The position numbers and the translations under genes are program-made. This document shows positions 34,256 through 44,740 of a stretch of DNA of 64,000 nt, one piece after another (position 1 is the stretch's first letter; every line of letters starts with the position of its first letter). The stretch is taken from NCBI GenBank assembly GCA_021234535.1, contig CM037846.1, positions 20,291,814 to 20,355,813 of the forward strand, given 5' to 3'. Source of the stretch: Stichopus chloronotus (lineage: Eukaryota > Echinodermata > Holothuroidea > Aspidochirotida > Stichopodidae). The notes under the pieces were generated by a model. The model was not told the DNA's origin. It saw only the letters and a list, made by a program, of their open reading frames with translations, and made no database searches.

Positions 34256-35464
34256 ATGAAGATGTCAACAGAAGCAGAAGAGAAGACGTTGGTCCTGCTT
34301 CGTAGGAATAAGAAAGGCGTACTGACGAGGATATTGAACTCGATTACGACTCTGATTGAAGAAGATGCTGGGGAGAACGCAGTCAACGAACTATTCCAGA
34401 AAGCAAAACGAGCTTTGGATACGATAGAAGAGACCCATCAAGCTGTGGTTGCGAACCTTGCAGATGAAGATAGGTTTCTATCAGAGGAGGAATGGATGGC
34501 TGGCGTGGACAGCAAGTTTTTGTCAGTAAGAATCGAGGTCGAGAGGTACGTAGATCAAGGCAAACAGAGGCCAAAGTTGATTGCAGAAGACGACATAGAA
34601 GACAAGATTATGGACAATGATGATGATAAGTGTAATGTTAGTAATGTCGTTAGCAATTTGCATGTCGACCACTCTAATGGTGGCACAAATGATGATGATT
34701 ACATGAGAAATGTAGGCCTCACGAGTGGCGATGACAGTCACGTGAGCAGTAGAAATGTTGAAGACTTAAGTACATGTAGGTCTAAGTCCAACTGTGATGT
34801 TTTCGGGTTTAAAGAACTTAAGTTAGCATTAGAGTTACCGAAGGCTGAGGTATTCGACTTTAATGGAGACCCGATAGATTACTGGTACTTTATAAACAAT
34901 TTCGAAGTTAACGTAGCTAGTAAACTGAGTGATGACGCTGCGCGTTTGCAAGTATCTGCTGCAGCTGTGTAAAGGCAAAGCGAGTTGCTGTATCGAGAGC
35001 TGTGCTCTTCTCGGCGATGAAGGTTAGCAAGTGCGAAGGCTATTTTGAAAAGACAATTCGGTCAGGTGCATCTGATTCTGAATTCTTTGATGAGTAAATT
35101 GTTCAATCGAAAGCCACTGAAAGCCAATGACGGGGACAGTTTGTGGGAACTAATATCTGAAATGCAGAGATGTAACATAACCTCATCTCAGATGGGGCAT
35201 GTAAATGACCTAAATTCTACAAGTAACTTGCTCAAGATCCAAAGCTTGTTACCAATTTATCTTCAGACTGGGTGGGCAAAGGTAGCTCAAGACATCCTTC
35301 AGACCAGAGAGCCAGGATTTAAAGATCTTCTGGTGTATCTGATAAGTCAAGCTGAGGTTTCATCTAATATGTTTGGCAGGAACATAGGCCCTGGTAAATC
35401 GAGCGCTTTCTTGAAAGAAGATAAGTGTCGGGCTAAATCTAATTTTTTAGAGGTAAATCTCTGA
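34256..35464 (+). pseudogene. BEL Gag region, frameshifted
   Basis: The ATG at 34256 opens 238 codons of an acidic, Gag-like protein. The part near residues 190-230, with LPKAEVFDFNGDPIDYWYF, matches the conserved Gag-like domain of Pao elements (Pfam DUF1759). The frame then stops at 34970-34972. Reading continues in other frames through 34975-35050 and as an open stretch from 35045 to 35464 (GQVHLILNSLMSKLF to NFLEVNL), so at least two indels are needed. A CX2CX3HX4C zinc-knuckle-like motif (CFACDADHKTYDC) follows in another frame near 35468-35508. Gag would package the element RNA into cytoplasmic particles. Confidence 0.85.
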
Positions 35465-35527
35465 AGTGTTTCGCCTGTGATGCCGATCATAAAACCTATG
35501 ATTGCGACTCATTTTCTAGCATGAAGT

Positions 35528-36580
35528 ATGAAGCTAGATATGGTTAAAGCGGAGAGGTTGTGCTTCAGGTGCTTAATTCCTGGCCACGCAGCAACTAAAT
35601 GCAGAAAGGACGTCACTTGCTCGTTTTGTCGGTCTGACAAACACAATAAGCTACTCCATCCTCCATCTAATCCTGAGAATATGTCTATCACGTCGAACAC
35701 CGCTATTTGTGGTAGTAAAGTGTTCTTAAGAATTATCCCAGTGATCGTAACCGCTAGCAATGGCAATAGAGTGAATACCCTAGCTATGTTAGATAGTGGG
35801 TCAGACACTACTCTGAGCTCAGAATCGCTAAGGAAGAAATTGGGTGTTAACGGGAAACCCATGTCTTACACATCATCAACAGTTAATGGAGTCGAACCTA
35901 AAAAAGGCTCAAGCTTTAAAATAAGAGTTAGAGGGCAGAATGAATGTAGCAGTTTGTCGATTAATACTCTATCGGTCCCTAACCTGCCTAGAAGTGATGA
36001 CAGTATCCCAAATCCTCAAGAGCTCAACAAGTGGAAACATTTGAGATCCATCCCATGGGAGAATATTCCGAGGTATGACCTGGAATTGCTGATAGGGGTG
36101 GATGTTCCCGAAGCGTTTTGGGTTATAGATGAGAAACGTGGGGAGTCGGGAGATCAATACGGAGTAAAAACACCCCTTGGTTGGTCAGTAATGGGACCTG
36201 CAGGATCAGGTGATCGTGATGATAGAAAGAATATAAACCGGATATCATGTTGTCCAAATGAAGAGATCCTAAATTTTTTGAAAAGTTCTTGGTCCGTGGA
36301 CGATGGGGGCTTTGGTGAATCCGATTCTGTTCAGGACAGGAGAGCCAAAGACTTATTAGACTCGACCACCTCTCTTACTAGCGATAATCACTATCAGATA
36401 GGTCTTCTGTGGAAGGATGACGACCATCTCTTGCCTTCTAACAGACCCTTAGCCGTATTACGTCTCGAACACCTAAAGCGAAAGTTGGAAAGGGACAATG
36501 TGATGTGGCAAAAGTATACCGACACTGTTGAAGGTTATATCGCTAAAGGTCACGCTGAGCCTGTTCAAAGTGAAGGTTAG
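35528..36580 (+). pseudogene. BEL Pol amino-terminal part: zinc knuckle, aspartic protease, start of RT
   Basis: A 350-codon open frame. Cysteine/histidine residues in CFRCLIPGHAATKC (residues 12-25) form a zinc knuckle. LAMLDSGSDTTL (near residue 85) holds the catalytic DSG of the Pao aspartic protease (DUF1758). The following LIGVDVPEAFWVI and TPLGWSVMGPAG blocks are typical of this peptidase. The end (PLAVLRLEHLKRKLERD) is the linker and start of the reverse transcriptase. The frame ends at 36578-36580; RT text continues beyond it in another frame ([20 protein letters not shown]) to about 36720. Confidence 0.88.
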
Positions 36581-36753
36581 GTCGGAAACATTTGGTATTT
36601 ACCTCACCATCCAGTTGCTCACCCCCACAAAGACAAAGTCAGAGTAGTTTATGATTGCGCAGCAAAGTGGAAGGATATTTAATTAAATTCGTATTTACTG
36701 AAGGGCCTAGACACCATGCACAGTCTTTGCGGTGAACAGCAAAAGACAACGAA

Positions 36754-38082
36754 ATGGACAATCAGGATATTGTTGGAAAGAAAGCCATTCAGTTTATCGA
36801 GAATAATTTCTATGTTGACGATCTTCTAGCTTCAGTTGATGACCCGACTGTCGCGATGGAAGTCGTGGAACGCCTTAGATGCATTTTAATGAAGGGTGGC
36901 TTTAGACTCACTAACTGGATGAGTAACGATCGTACTGTACTTAAAAGTATCTCGGAATCAGAGAGAGCCCCAAATTTACCTGGTAGTTTAGATACGCTTC
37001 CTACTGAGCGAACTCTCGGGGTGAGTTGGGATGCGGAACATGATAATTTCATATTTAATGTTTCATTGCCTGACAAACCATTTACGAGACGAGGGTTATT
37101 GTCGATATCAAGTTCGATTTTTGATCCGTTAGGTTTTGCTGCCCCCTTTGTTTTCATCGCTAGATCCCTCTCACAAGATATTTGTCGCAAAGGGTCTGAC
37201 TGGGATAAGCCATTAACGGTCGAAGAACTTGTAGCTTGGAAAAGGTGGCTCAAAAATGTTCCCCTTCTATCGTCTACACGGGTACCTAGATGGCTAGAGT
37301 TAGGTAACTCACAGTGTGTACAGCTTCACGTGTTTTGTGACGCATCTCAGAGAGGATACGCGGCGGTAGCATATCTTCGCGTGATAGGGGTCAACTGCGC
37401 AGTTAAATGCTCGTTTGTTCAAGGAAAGGTCAAAGTTAGTCCAATGAAACCCGTATCGATTCCTCGGCTCGAGTTAATGGCCGCGGTTCTTGCAGTAACG
37501 TTATACATGTCAATTAAGCAAGAGTTTCGGTTTAACCTTGACGAGACAATATTTTGGACAGACTCAATGATTGTTCTAGGATATATCCGCAATAAGGATA
37601 AGCGTTTCAAGACGTTCGTTGCAAACAGAGTGTCAAAAATTCATGAAAGTTCCTCCCCAAGTCAGTGGAGACATGTAAGTTCGAAAGAGAACCCAGCCGA
37701 TGATGGTTCAAGGGGTATGTGCCATTTGGACCGGTGGCTCACCGGCCCCAGCTTTCTGTTGAAAGGAGAAAGCGCATGGCCTGCGTCGAATGTTGATGAA
37801 ATTGACTTGTTTGGAGACACAGAAGTAAAGAAGTCTGTTGTTTTTAACACAACTACTTCGGCCAACCATAATTTTTTGGAGTGTTTAATCTCAAGGTTCT
37901 CCTCGTGGAGAAAGCTAGTTAGGGTGCTAGCATGGGTATTTCGCTTCATTAATAAGTCTAGACGTGTACCTGTAACTAGTAGCAAAAATGTGTCGATATC
38001 AGAAATTGAAATTAGTGAAATTGCTATAATTTCACACGTCCAGAAATCCGAGTTTGAATCCTGCAGAGTGACCAGCGCTTAA
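36754..38082 (+). pseudogene. BEL Pol middle part: RT palm remnant (YVDD) and RNase H
   Basis: This frame resumes in the second half of the reverse transcriptase palm: NNFYVDDLLAS carries the YVDD catalytic aspartates. RT finger/palm motif A, with the first catalytic Asp, is absent between about 36720 and 36740, so roughly 150-200 residues have been deleted compared with the family. RNase H follows, with CDASQRGYAAVAYL, IPRLELMAAVLAV and FWTDSMIVLGYI supplying the acidic residues, and NPADDGSRGM near its end. The frame ends at 38080-38082 through a 1-base shift; integrase text continues in the next frame. Confidence 0.88.
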
Positions 38083-39315
38083 TTAAACTTAAGCCCGTTC
38101 TTCTCGGAAATATTCTCAGGGTGGGCGGTCGCCTTGACAAGGCTGATTTAGGAAATGACGTCAAACACACAATCATCTTGCCCCCTAAAGGAGAAGTGGT
38201 AACACTTCTGATTAGACATTACCATGAATCAGTAGGTCATGGTGGCTTAGCCATGACATTAAGTGCTATTCGGCAGAAGTTTTGGTTATTAAAGGGACGA
38301 ACAGCAGTAAAGAGTGCACTAAGTAAGTGTGTTGTTTGTCCTAAGATACTTGCAAGACCATCTAATCAAGTAATGTCTACATTGCCTCCGGAGAGGGTCT
38401 CTTCGGACGTACCTCCCTTTACTTTCACTGGAATGGACTATTTTGGGCCATTTGAAGTGAAAAGAGGTCGCTCTATCTTGAAAAGATTTGGCTGCATTTT
38501 TACTTGCATGTCCTCTAGAGCTGTACATTTGGAAGTTTGTGAGTCTCTGGATGCTGATTCCTTCCTTAATGCCTTCAGACGTTTTGCAGCTAGAAGAGAT
38601 CAGCCAAGCAAGATATTCAGCGACACTGGCTCCAATTTTCAGGCCAGGGAGAAATTGTTGAGAAACGCTCTTAAAACCATGAATAAAGATGATGTAGAAG
38701 CGTTTCTTCACTGTAAAGGCTGTCAGTGGCATTTTAATCCTCCTAAGGCCAGCCAATTTGGGGGGAGCGTGGGAACGATTAATTAGGTCAGTTAGGAGAA
38801 TTCTTCGAGGTGTTTTGAAGCAGCAAACGGTCACAGATGAGGTTCTCACAACTCTTCTAACTGAAGTTGAGTCAATCCTCAACTCACGACCTCTCACTGA
38901 CTTCTCCTCTGATCCGAAAGATGAGGAACCTCTAACACCGAATCACTTGCTTTTGATGAAACAGGGGCCTGATACTCCAGTAAGTACAGAAACCACTTAT
39001 GGTCGGAGAAGATGGCTACAGGTACAATACCTTGCTTCTTTGTTTTGGAGGAGATGGCGAAAAGAATATCTTCCTCTTCTTCAAAAACGTCATAAGTGGA
39101 ATATTCCGAAAGAAAATGTTGCTGTCGGGGACATAGTTCTTCTCACCGATGAGACTGTCCCCCGCGGTAAGTGGCTTTTGGCGAAGGTCGCAACAGTTTT
39201 CGAAAGCAGTGATGGAAAAGTGAGAGGTGTTGAAGTACGAGTTCGTAATAAAATACTAAAAAGACCGATCACGAAATTGTGTATAGTAAGGAAAGTGTCA
39301 GATCATCCTCATTAA
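38070..39315 (+). pseudogene. BEL integrase with carboxy-terminal domain, one frameshift
   Basis: The zinc-binding region is HYHESVGHGGLA...CVVCPK (H-H-C-C). The catalytic core has Asp in GMDYFGPF, Asp in FSDTGSNF and Glu in GGAWERLIR, the D,D,E triad that joins element DNA to the target. The frame shifts between the second Asp and the Glu inside a run of six G at 38760-38765; five G would keep the frame open. The rest (SILNSRPLTDFSSDPKDEEP and onward, to the stop at 39313-39315) is the integrase-linked domain of Pao elements (DUF5641). Confidence 0.88.
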
Positions 39316-39429
39316 AGGTTTCCTTGAATACTTTATTGATCTATGCATAGATAAATGTTTTGTTTACAGTGTTCCAAAGTGTTATATTAATGTAAGAATT
39401 TGCAAAATCCTTCGATTTTACAGGGGGAG

Positions 39430-39844
39430 TGTAAAGTGCTCATAGCGTTTCCTTTATTTATTGGTCTTCGCGTGCGTTCTTGCGTGTGTGTGTGCGTGCG
39501 TGTATGTGTGAGTGCGAATATGTGCGCGTGAGTTTTGATTGTTTTAAAGTTGTGTTCGTCGGAATTCTGTCACTTGCAAGTTGGCAGTCAGTGTTACGTG
39601 TTGTAGTCTCGGAGATCTAAGATTTTGTGTTAGTATGATTTTTAATGATTTTAATCTTTATCGTTGTTTATTATCTTCCGTCCGACAGTCACTTCTTTCA
39701 TTTGATTTTCTTTGTTTTATTTGTTCCAGTCACCAGATAATCAGATCGTGTGATTATAAGACTACTTAACGAATAAATGATCCCGATCAAGAGACATCTG
39801 CGTTGAACAAATCTTTGTGTCCCGCGTGACTCAGTAGATTTACA
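39430..39844 (+). repeat. 3' LTR of the BEL element (415 bp)
   Basis: This has the same ends as the 5' LTR, with AATAAA at 39772-39777. By eye it is identical to the 5' LTR except for the two indels, which indicates very recent insertion. The GTATG target duplication follows immediately. Confidence 0.95.
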
Positions 39845-39961
39845 GTATGGTTAGACATTGCGGTAATTTATCGATTGGAAGCACGTCATTCGCTATGTCA
39901 TTTGCTGCATGTGTGGGTGTTGTAACGTGTGTCTGTCTACTTTGTACTTTGTAGGTCTCAG

Positions 39962-40144
39962 GACTTCGTTTTTAAGATCTTCGTTTTTAACACACCAGTG
40001 AAGCAAGTACTGTTAAATTTCAATCATCTCAAGCAGCCTTCTGAACCAAATAACTGGCCTGTCAATGCAGGGACATCAGAGCCGGTACGGCAGGTCCGGC
40101 GAACGCCAGACCAATATTCATGGCGCAAAAAAAGGCGGAAATAA
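39962..40144 (+). CDS. Possible terminal exon of an unknown host gene (low confidence)
   Basis: After an acceptor-like TTTGTAGGTCTCAG, a 60-codon frame runs to a TAA at 40142-40144. It ends in a basic tail (YSWRKKRRK) and contains PSEPNNWPVNAGTSEPVRQV. An ATTAAA lies about 40 bases downstream. The open segment at 33711-33755 upstream of the BEL insertion ends in phase 0 at a GTAAGT donor and would be compatible, which would place the BEL element in an intron. I do not recognise the protein and have only splice and phase arguments. Confidence 0.25.
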   Translation, partial: DFVFKIFVFNTPVKQVLLNFNHLKQPSEPNNWPVNAGTSEPVRQVRRTPDQYSWRKKRRK

Positions 40145-42338
40145 TAAGCAAAAAGAGCTAAGAGCCTGATATGTATAAATTAAAGCTCGTTACCCTTGAA
40201 ATCCGTTCGCTTCTATTTCGTTGTATTTGCAATGATGAATGTAATAGAAAAAAGCCTAACGATACCTGGATTTCCTCTTTTCATATGACACATGTGGACT
40301 GCTATTTCATGCAATCTGGGAGGTATATGTAATAGTGACGGCAAGTAGCTGGGTAAATGTGGCAACCGTCTGGAATGGCAGGGGTCTTGCTGCTTTTAAG
40401 CTCAGAAAGTGCCATTCACTCCAGTCTGGGAGGCATTTTTTCAAAATTTTCTCCCTAGTGTAGTTTGACCTACCCAACGCGGCCGCCCCAGGACAATTTT
40501 GATATATGGCCACTCTCTGATCTGCCGTACCAATCCCAAATAGTTTCCAACGCCCCTCATGTGACAACCTGTACTCTATGTAATTGACATCGAATTTCCT
40601 AAAATCTGAAAGGAGAGAAATCTGATCAATAATGCCTCTAATGCCTGGGACAATTGCACATGAATTAAGAAAAATATTTTTTACAGGAACCTTGGCATCA
40701 ATCGGAAGGGTAAAGTTTGGAGATTTCAAATCTAGTATGTTTTACTCATTTTGAGCTACTTATGTATACAAATATGCAAATTAGCCCATCAACTTAGCCA
40801 ACTGTTGTATACATGCTACTTAGTGACTTAGCTTTTGCTTTTAGTACATTTTCGTGTTATAATATTATTCCCTGTAAAATTTCCTTTTAATTGAAAAAAA
40901 GTAATGAAATTGGTTGGAAAATGGCCAAGATACAAAGATTTTTATGAAACAAGAGGACTGGCCCCTTTCAATTAGTGAAAGTAAAGCAAATTGTGAAGCA
41001 GAGTTGTAACTTTCACATATACATACCCAACTATTCCCAGCTATAACATCAGTTGTTGTGGACAATTCCACAATGTATAAAACTAAAACTCATGTAATTA
41101 GACAGTTGTGATTATCTATTTTTTTTATATTACTATGTAAAGAATGAGCAAATGAATACGTAAAGCAGTAATCACGTACGTACACTGTGGCAGTGCACAG
41201 TGCCCAGCCAGTACAAGTGTATCTTTGCTGTGAAAACCACGTGTGGAATTCCATGAGGGTCAAAAATGTGTTTACAGATTTCAAATCGGGTGAAATTTGT
41301 TGTGCATAGAAATAAATGAATCTGTGCAAAATTTTGCCAATTTTTTGTTCATTTTTCACTGTTTCTGATAACATTTTCAGACGTGATTCAGATTGGCAAT
41401 CAGCTGTAGCCCTGTTCTTTTCAGGGTAGTTTCTGAAGTGCTGGGCTTGTTCTCGAAGGTATATGAAGCCATTAGCCCGTTGTTTGCTGGAAACAGATTT
41501 TTCGCCATGAAATGTCCACAATGCCAAAAGTGCTCATTTTTTTTTTAATGTAAAGAAACATTCAGCAATTCCTTTTCAAAAATAAGTTCAATGCCACCCC
41601 CCCAAAAAAAACTATGCATTTTTGATCAGATCTATTTCTCAGCTTCTGTTTAGTACTTTAATCAAGTCTGTATGTTAAACAGATGCCAAGTTATGAAATT
41701 TTTAACATTTTCCTCATTTTGTGGCTTTCAAAGTCCATAAGAGTAATTAAAGGGTTAAAATTAGTCGTCACGTCGTCACGAAATACATTTATGTCATCAT
41801 CAAATCAATTTTCCCTTTTTGCGTTCCATAGAACCAGGGTTGTGTATCGCAAATGGGTGATGCAAATGTACGTCCAAAGAAATGACAGCAGGTAATGTAG
41901 CTTGACCTGAGTTTTGTTAAAATACTTGTTCTGCCTTACGAATGTAGTAATTAACAGTTATCTTTTCAGAAGGTTTTTGTGTAGATGTGAATGAATGTTG
42001 GGTAATAACAGCTAGCCTCTAAATTATAGCAAAGATCATAAGGCAATCCAATGTTGCACATCGATGTCGTAATGTCTAATTCTAATTTTGAACATTACTA
42101 GTTACGTATAGGCCTATATACTTGGTCAGCGTTGCCATTGGACTCATGGCTGGAAAACACACGTGGTAACTTCCAAATTGCAGTTGACAGAATAATATTT
42201 GTGAGCTACACGACCAGTTTTCCTCTGTGCGGTTTAACCACAAACCAAAAAATGCTTTAGTAGTAGTAACTAGTAATAGAGGGACCGGGTTTGGCATACA
42301 GTACTACTACTACGAGGCCTATTAATGTTAGTATTATG
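40145..42338. other. Anonymous sequence with one long minus-strand open frame
   Basis: A 140-codon minus-strand open frame spans 40307-40729 (starts MKSPNFTLPIDAKVPVKNIF). Its composition is protein-like, but I recognise no domain, and no splice partner was found. It may be part of a repeat. Nothing else is recognisable apart from C and T runs near 41540-41610. Confidence 0.3.
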
Positions 42339-42392
42339 TTAAACGAAAATGCATGAGCCTTGACCTATCAATGACATGGTTGGTTAGGCTAC
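42339..42392 (+). repeat. Empty-site paralogue of the TTAA element's flank
   Basis: GTTAAACGAAAATGCATGAG and the next 35 bases are repeated at 43724-43773 with minor changes. Upstream, AGGCCTATT...GTATTATG at 42317-42338 matches AGGCCTATTTGTATAATG at 42820-42837, the left flank of the TTAA element. Here the two flanks are directly joined at a single TTAA. Confidence 0.8.
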
Positions 42393-42461
42393 ATGGTTTG
42401 GCATACTGTACTACGTCTAGTACTGTAGTAGTTCTAGTACTATAGTAGTACAAGGCCTGGT

Positions 42462-42655
42462 TACATCTCTGTGTTCCGATATCTCTATGTTCTGACATCT
42501 CTGTGTTCCGGCACCAAATTACATTTTTTGTCGGAACATAGAGACGTCGGAATATAGAAACTTCATGTACGTATCCATATTCCGACATCTCTATATACCA
42601 ACAACTCTATGTACCAACATCTCTATGTTCCGACATCTCTATGCTTCGACAAATG
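42462..42655. repeat. ~16-bp repeat, ACATCTCTATGTTCCG, in both orientations
   Basis: About eight copies of ACATCTCTRTGTTCCG and variants, with two inverted copies (CGGAACATAGAGACGTCGGA) near 42532-42555 in the middle, so part of the array can pair with itself. One open frame across it is repetitive and not a gene. Confidence 0.85.
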
Positions 42656-42790
42656 ATTAACTTTGGCGCCGATAAGAAGTGTACTTCGGCGCCAAATGTA
42701 CATTAGCGCTTTGGCGCCAATGAAGAGTGTACAGTACTTTGGCCCTGCCCAAAAATTGTCCTTCGGTGCCATTAAAATGAACATTGATGT
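42656..42790. repeat. Short degenerate repeat centred on GGCGCC palindromes
   Basis: TTTGGCGCC or TTCGGCGCC recurs at about 42662, 42686, 42710, 42735 (degraded) and 42763, often next to AGTGTAC. The period is about 24-28 bases. It abuts the ACATCTC array directly. Confidence 0.75.
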
Positions 42791-42841
42791 GGTGACGCTG
42801 ATAATAGGGATGTCCCCCTAGGCCTATTTGTATAATGTTAA

Positions 42842-43723
42842 AGGGGAAATCAGGGTTTGACTGAGAAAATTCACCGTTAGTTGATTTTTCTTTCTAAACT
42901 GATTGTTCACCTAAATATAGAGACGTTGGGGAGGTGTTTAAAGGTAGAAAAAATGGTAATTATTGCATTAGGCCTAATTACTGTTGAATGAGAACTCTTA
43001 TTTCTGAATATTTGTCAGGTACAAAATATAAACGTTCATGTACAAGACAAGACAGCCTCCTCTGTTCGATGACCAATCACAGCGTAAGACTAAGATGACG
43101 TTATGTGAATAAACATAACCGAATGTTTATGGTTCCCATGCTGTTCGTGCATTGCACAATGCTAAGTAAACAAGAGTTAAAGGCTGTATTGCATCACCCT
43201 AAGCTATATTTTTACCTCCCTGAAAGGAAAATTCTCAACTGGTTCTAAGTTACAGTACCCTTAGATTGCCAGCAAATTTGAAAGATGCAGAGCAGCTCGT
43301 ATTACACAGCGTACACAGGGATCCATTGGTTTGATTACAAATGTGGAGGAATGTAAGACAGGCTGAGGGAGGGACTAGAGGTAGGTGGTTGGGAGAATTG
43401 AAACTGTCTGGGGTGATGCATTACAGCCTTTCAGTGATAGTTGATACATACAACACACGTAAGCTTCATATGAAACTGTTCAGCCACACCTCCTCATACA
43501 TGGAGAAGGCGATAGTACTGAATATTCATATTTGACTCGATGAATATGGCTGTTACAGACTTTCGGAGTTCTTCACCGATTTGTTGCGAATTTGACTAGT
43601 TTCTCGAAATTGTCCACATGTTTTGACATAATCTTGATCATATTTGTTAGTTATAACTCATTGTGCGATACCAGAAGGGAATTGTAGTGAAATAAATTGT
43701 GAAAATAAACCCTGATTTCCCCT
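42842..43723. mobile_element. piggyBac-type non-autonomous element with TTAA target duplication (882 bp)
   Basis: Terminal inverted repeats AGGGGAAATCAGGGTTT are each bordered by TTAA (42838-42841 and 43724-43727). The locus also contains an unoccupied copy of the same flanking sequence with one TTAA (42339-42392), which confirms both borders. A TTAA duplication is diagnostic of piggyBac-like transposition, although the termini are not the classic CCC type; a TA-type (Tc1/mariner) reading is also formally possible. The interior has no transposase frame. Confidence 0.8.
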
Positions 43724-43773
43724 TTAAACGAAAATGCATGAGCCTTGACCTACTGATGTCATGGTTAGGCTAC

Positions 43774-44424
43774 GATTACAATTTACAATATTGACTAGGC
43801 TAAGGCTAGAAGCACCTTCACTATCAGTATGTGGTGATGCGACTCACGTTAGGAAATAAAAAATGAGAGACTGTCACTTGTCAGGTGAGATGTAGATCTG
43901 AGAGAGATTTACACAGGCATTTTGACAAAAGTCAGGCGCAAGAATCAAGACCATTGGTACAACTGTAGAATACCCCGCCAATATGAGACCTCACTGAGCC
44001 TCCGGAGATGCAGTCGCTGTCAAATCGAAGCATTATGTGTTAAGCCCGATGCGGAATTCTCTAGCAAATACCGCCGAGCGACTGACGGTCTTTTGGTGTA
44101 AACAATACTGAGTCAGATACCACAGTTTAAAACGGTGCTTTGGTCATGCAGGCCTGCAGTCACACCAGCTCATCTCCATTTACAAAACTTGTGGATAAAC
44201 CCAAATGCTCTTATCAGAGGTTGTTCTCACCAAGACGATGGACTGTTCTGTGACAAACATTGGCAGCAAAGCTGTTTACACATTGCCAGGTGAACTGTGG
44301 GCTAATTAAATGGGATCAGTTAACTGATAGCTCATGCTTCATTTGACAGTTTAGTGAAGACAAGCAGAGGGTGCCAACTCAGTGCCTTTCGGAGAGAACA
44401 TGTCATGGCACTGCAAAGTAACAC
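43774..44424. other. Anonymous sequence, no features seen
   Basis: No gene, repeat or splice-supported exon is recognised. Confidence 0.4.
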
Positions 44425-44740
44425 GCTTGTAAGTGTATGTGCGTCCACTGCGACTGGGCTGCCACCCGGGACTGGAAGGTCAGAGAACCTACAATATTTT
44501 TTTAAAAAAGTACAACTCATTACAAGCCATGCACGCAAATGGAGTGATTCTTAAAATAACACTCAAATTTATATGCTGCAACTGCACCTTTACTCTAGAC
44601 TGGAGGCTCAGTGGACATAAAATATACTGTAATACCACGCAAGTGTACAAGAAGCCACTGCAACTTCGACTGTGCCTCCACTTGAAACTGGAGGTTCAGT
44701 GGACTTTGAAGATTTTTCAAAGACAAGTGTACTGCATATT
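44425..44740. repeat. Diverged tandem repeat, about three copies of ~105 bp
   Basis: Phrases CCACTGCGACT/CTGCAACTG/CCACTGCAACTTCGACTG followed by GGGACTGGAAGGTCAG, AGACTGGAGGCTCAGTGGAC and AAACTGGAGGTTCAGTGGAC recur at about 105-110-base spacing. It lies just outside, or in, the first part of the Gypsy 5' LTR. Confidence 0.6.

Larger units (their letters stand above)
33822..39844 (+). mobile_element. BEL/Pao LTR retrotransposon, near full length, defective (6.0 kb)
   Basis: Two LTRs bound the element and it is flanked by a perfect 5-bp duplication GTATG (33817-33821 and 39845-39849), as usual for BEL/Pao. Domain order is Gag, zinc knuckle, aspartic protease, reverse transcriptase, RNase H, zinc-binding integrase, then the carboxy-terminal domain common to this group. 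A polypurine tract (ACAGGGGGAG) ends at 39429, directly before the 3' LTR. No TGG-type primer-binding site is obvious right after the 5' LTR, and Gag starts only 16 bases downstream of it. The coding region is broken by several indels and has lost the core of the reverse transcriptase, so it cannot move by itself. Confidence 0.95.

Noticed and set aside
36810..37985. Minus-strand open frames opposite the BEL polymerase, up to 147 codons
   Set aside because: They are antisense shadows of a clearly coding plus-strand region.
38319..38897. 192-codon minus-strand frame opposite the integrase
   Set aside because: It is antisense to recognised integrase motifs and matches no known protein to my reading.
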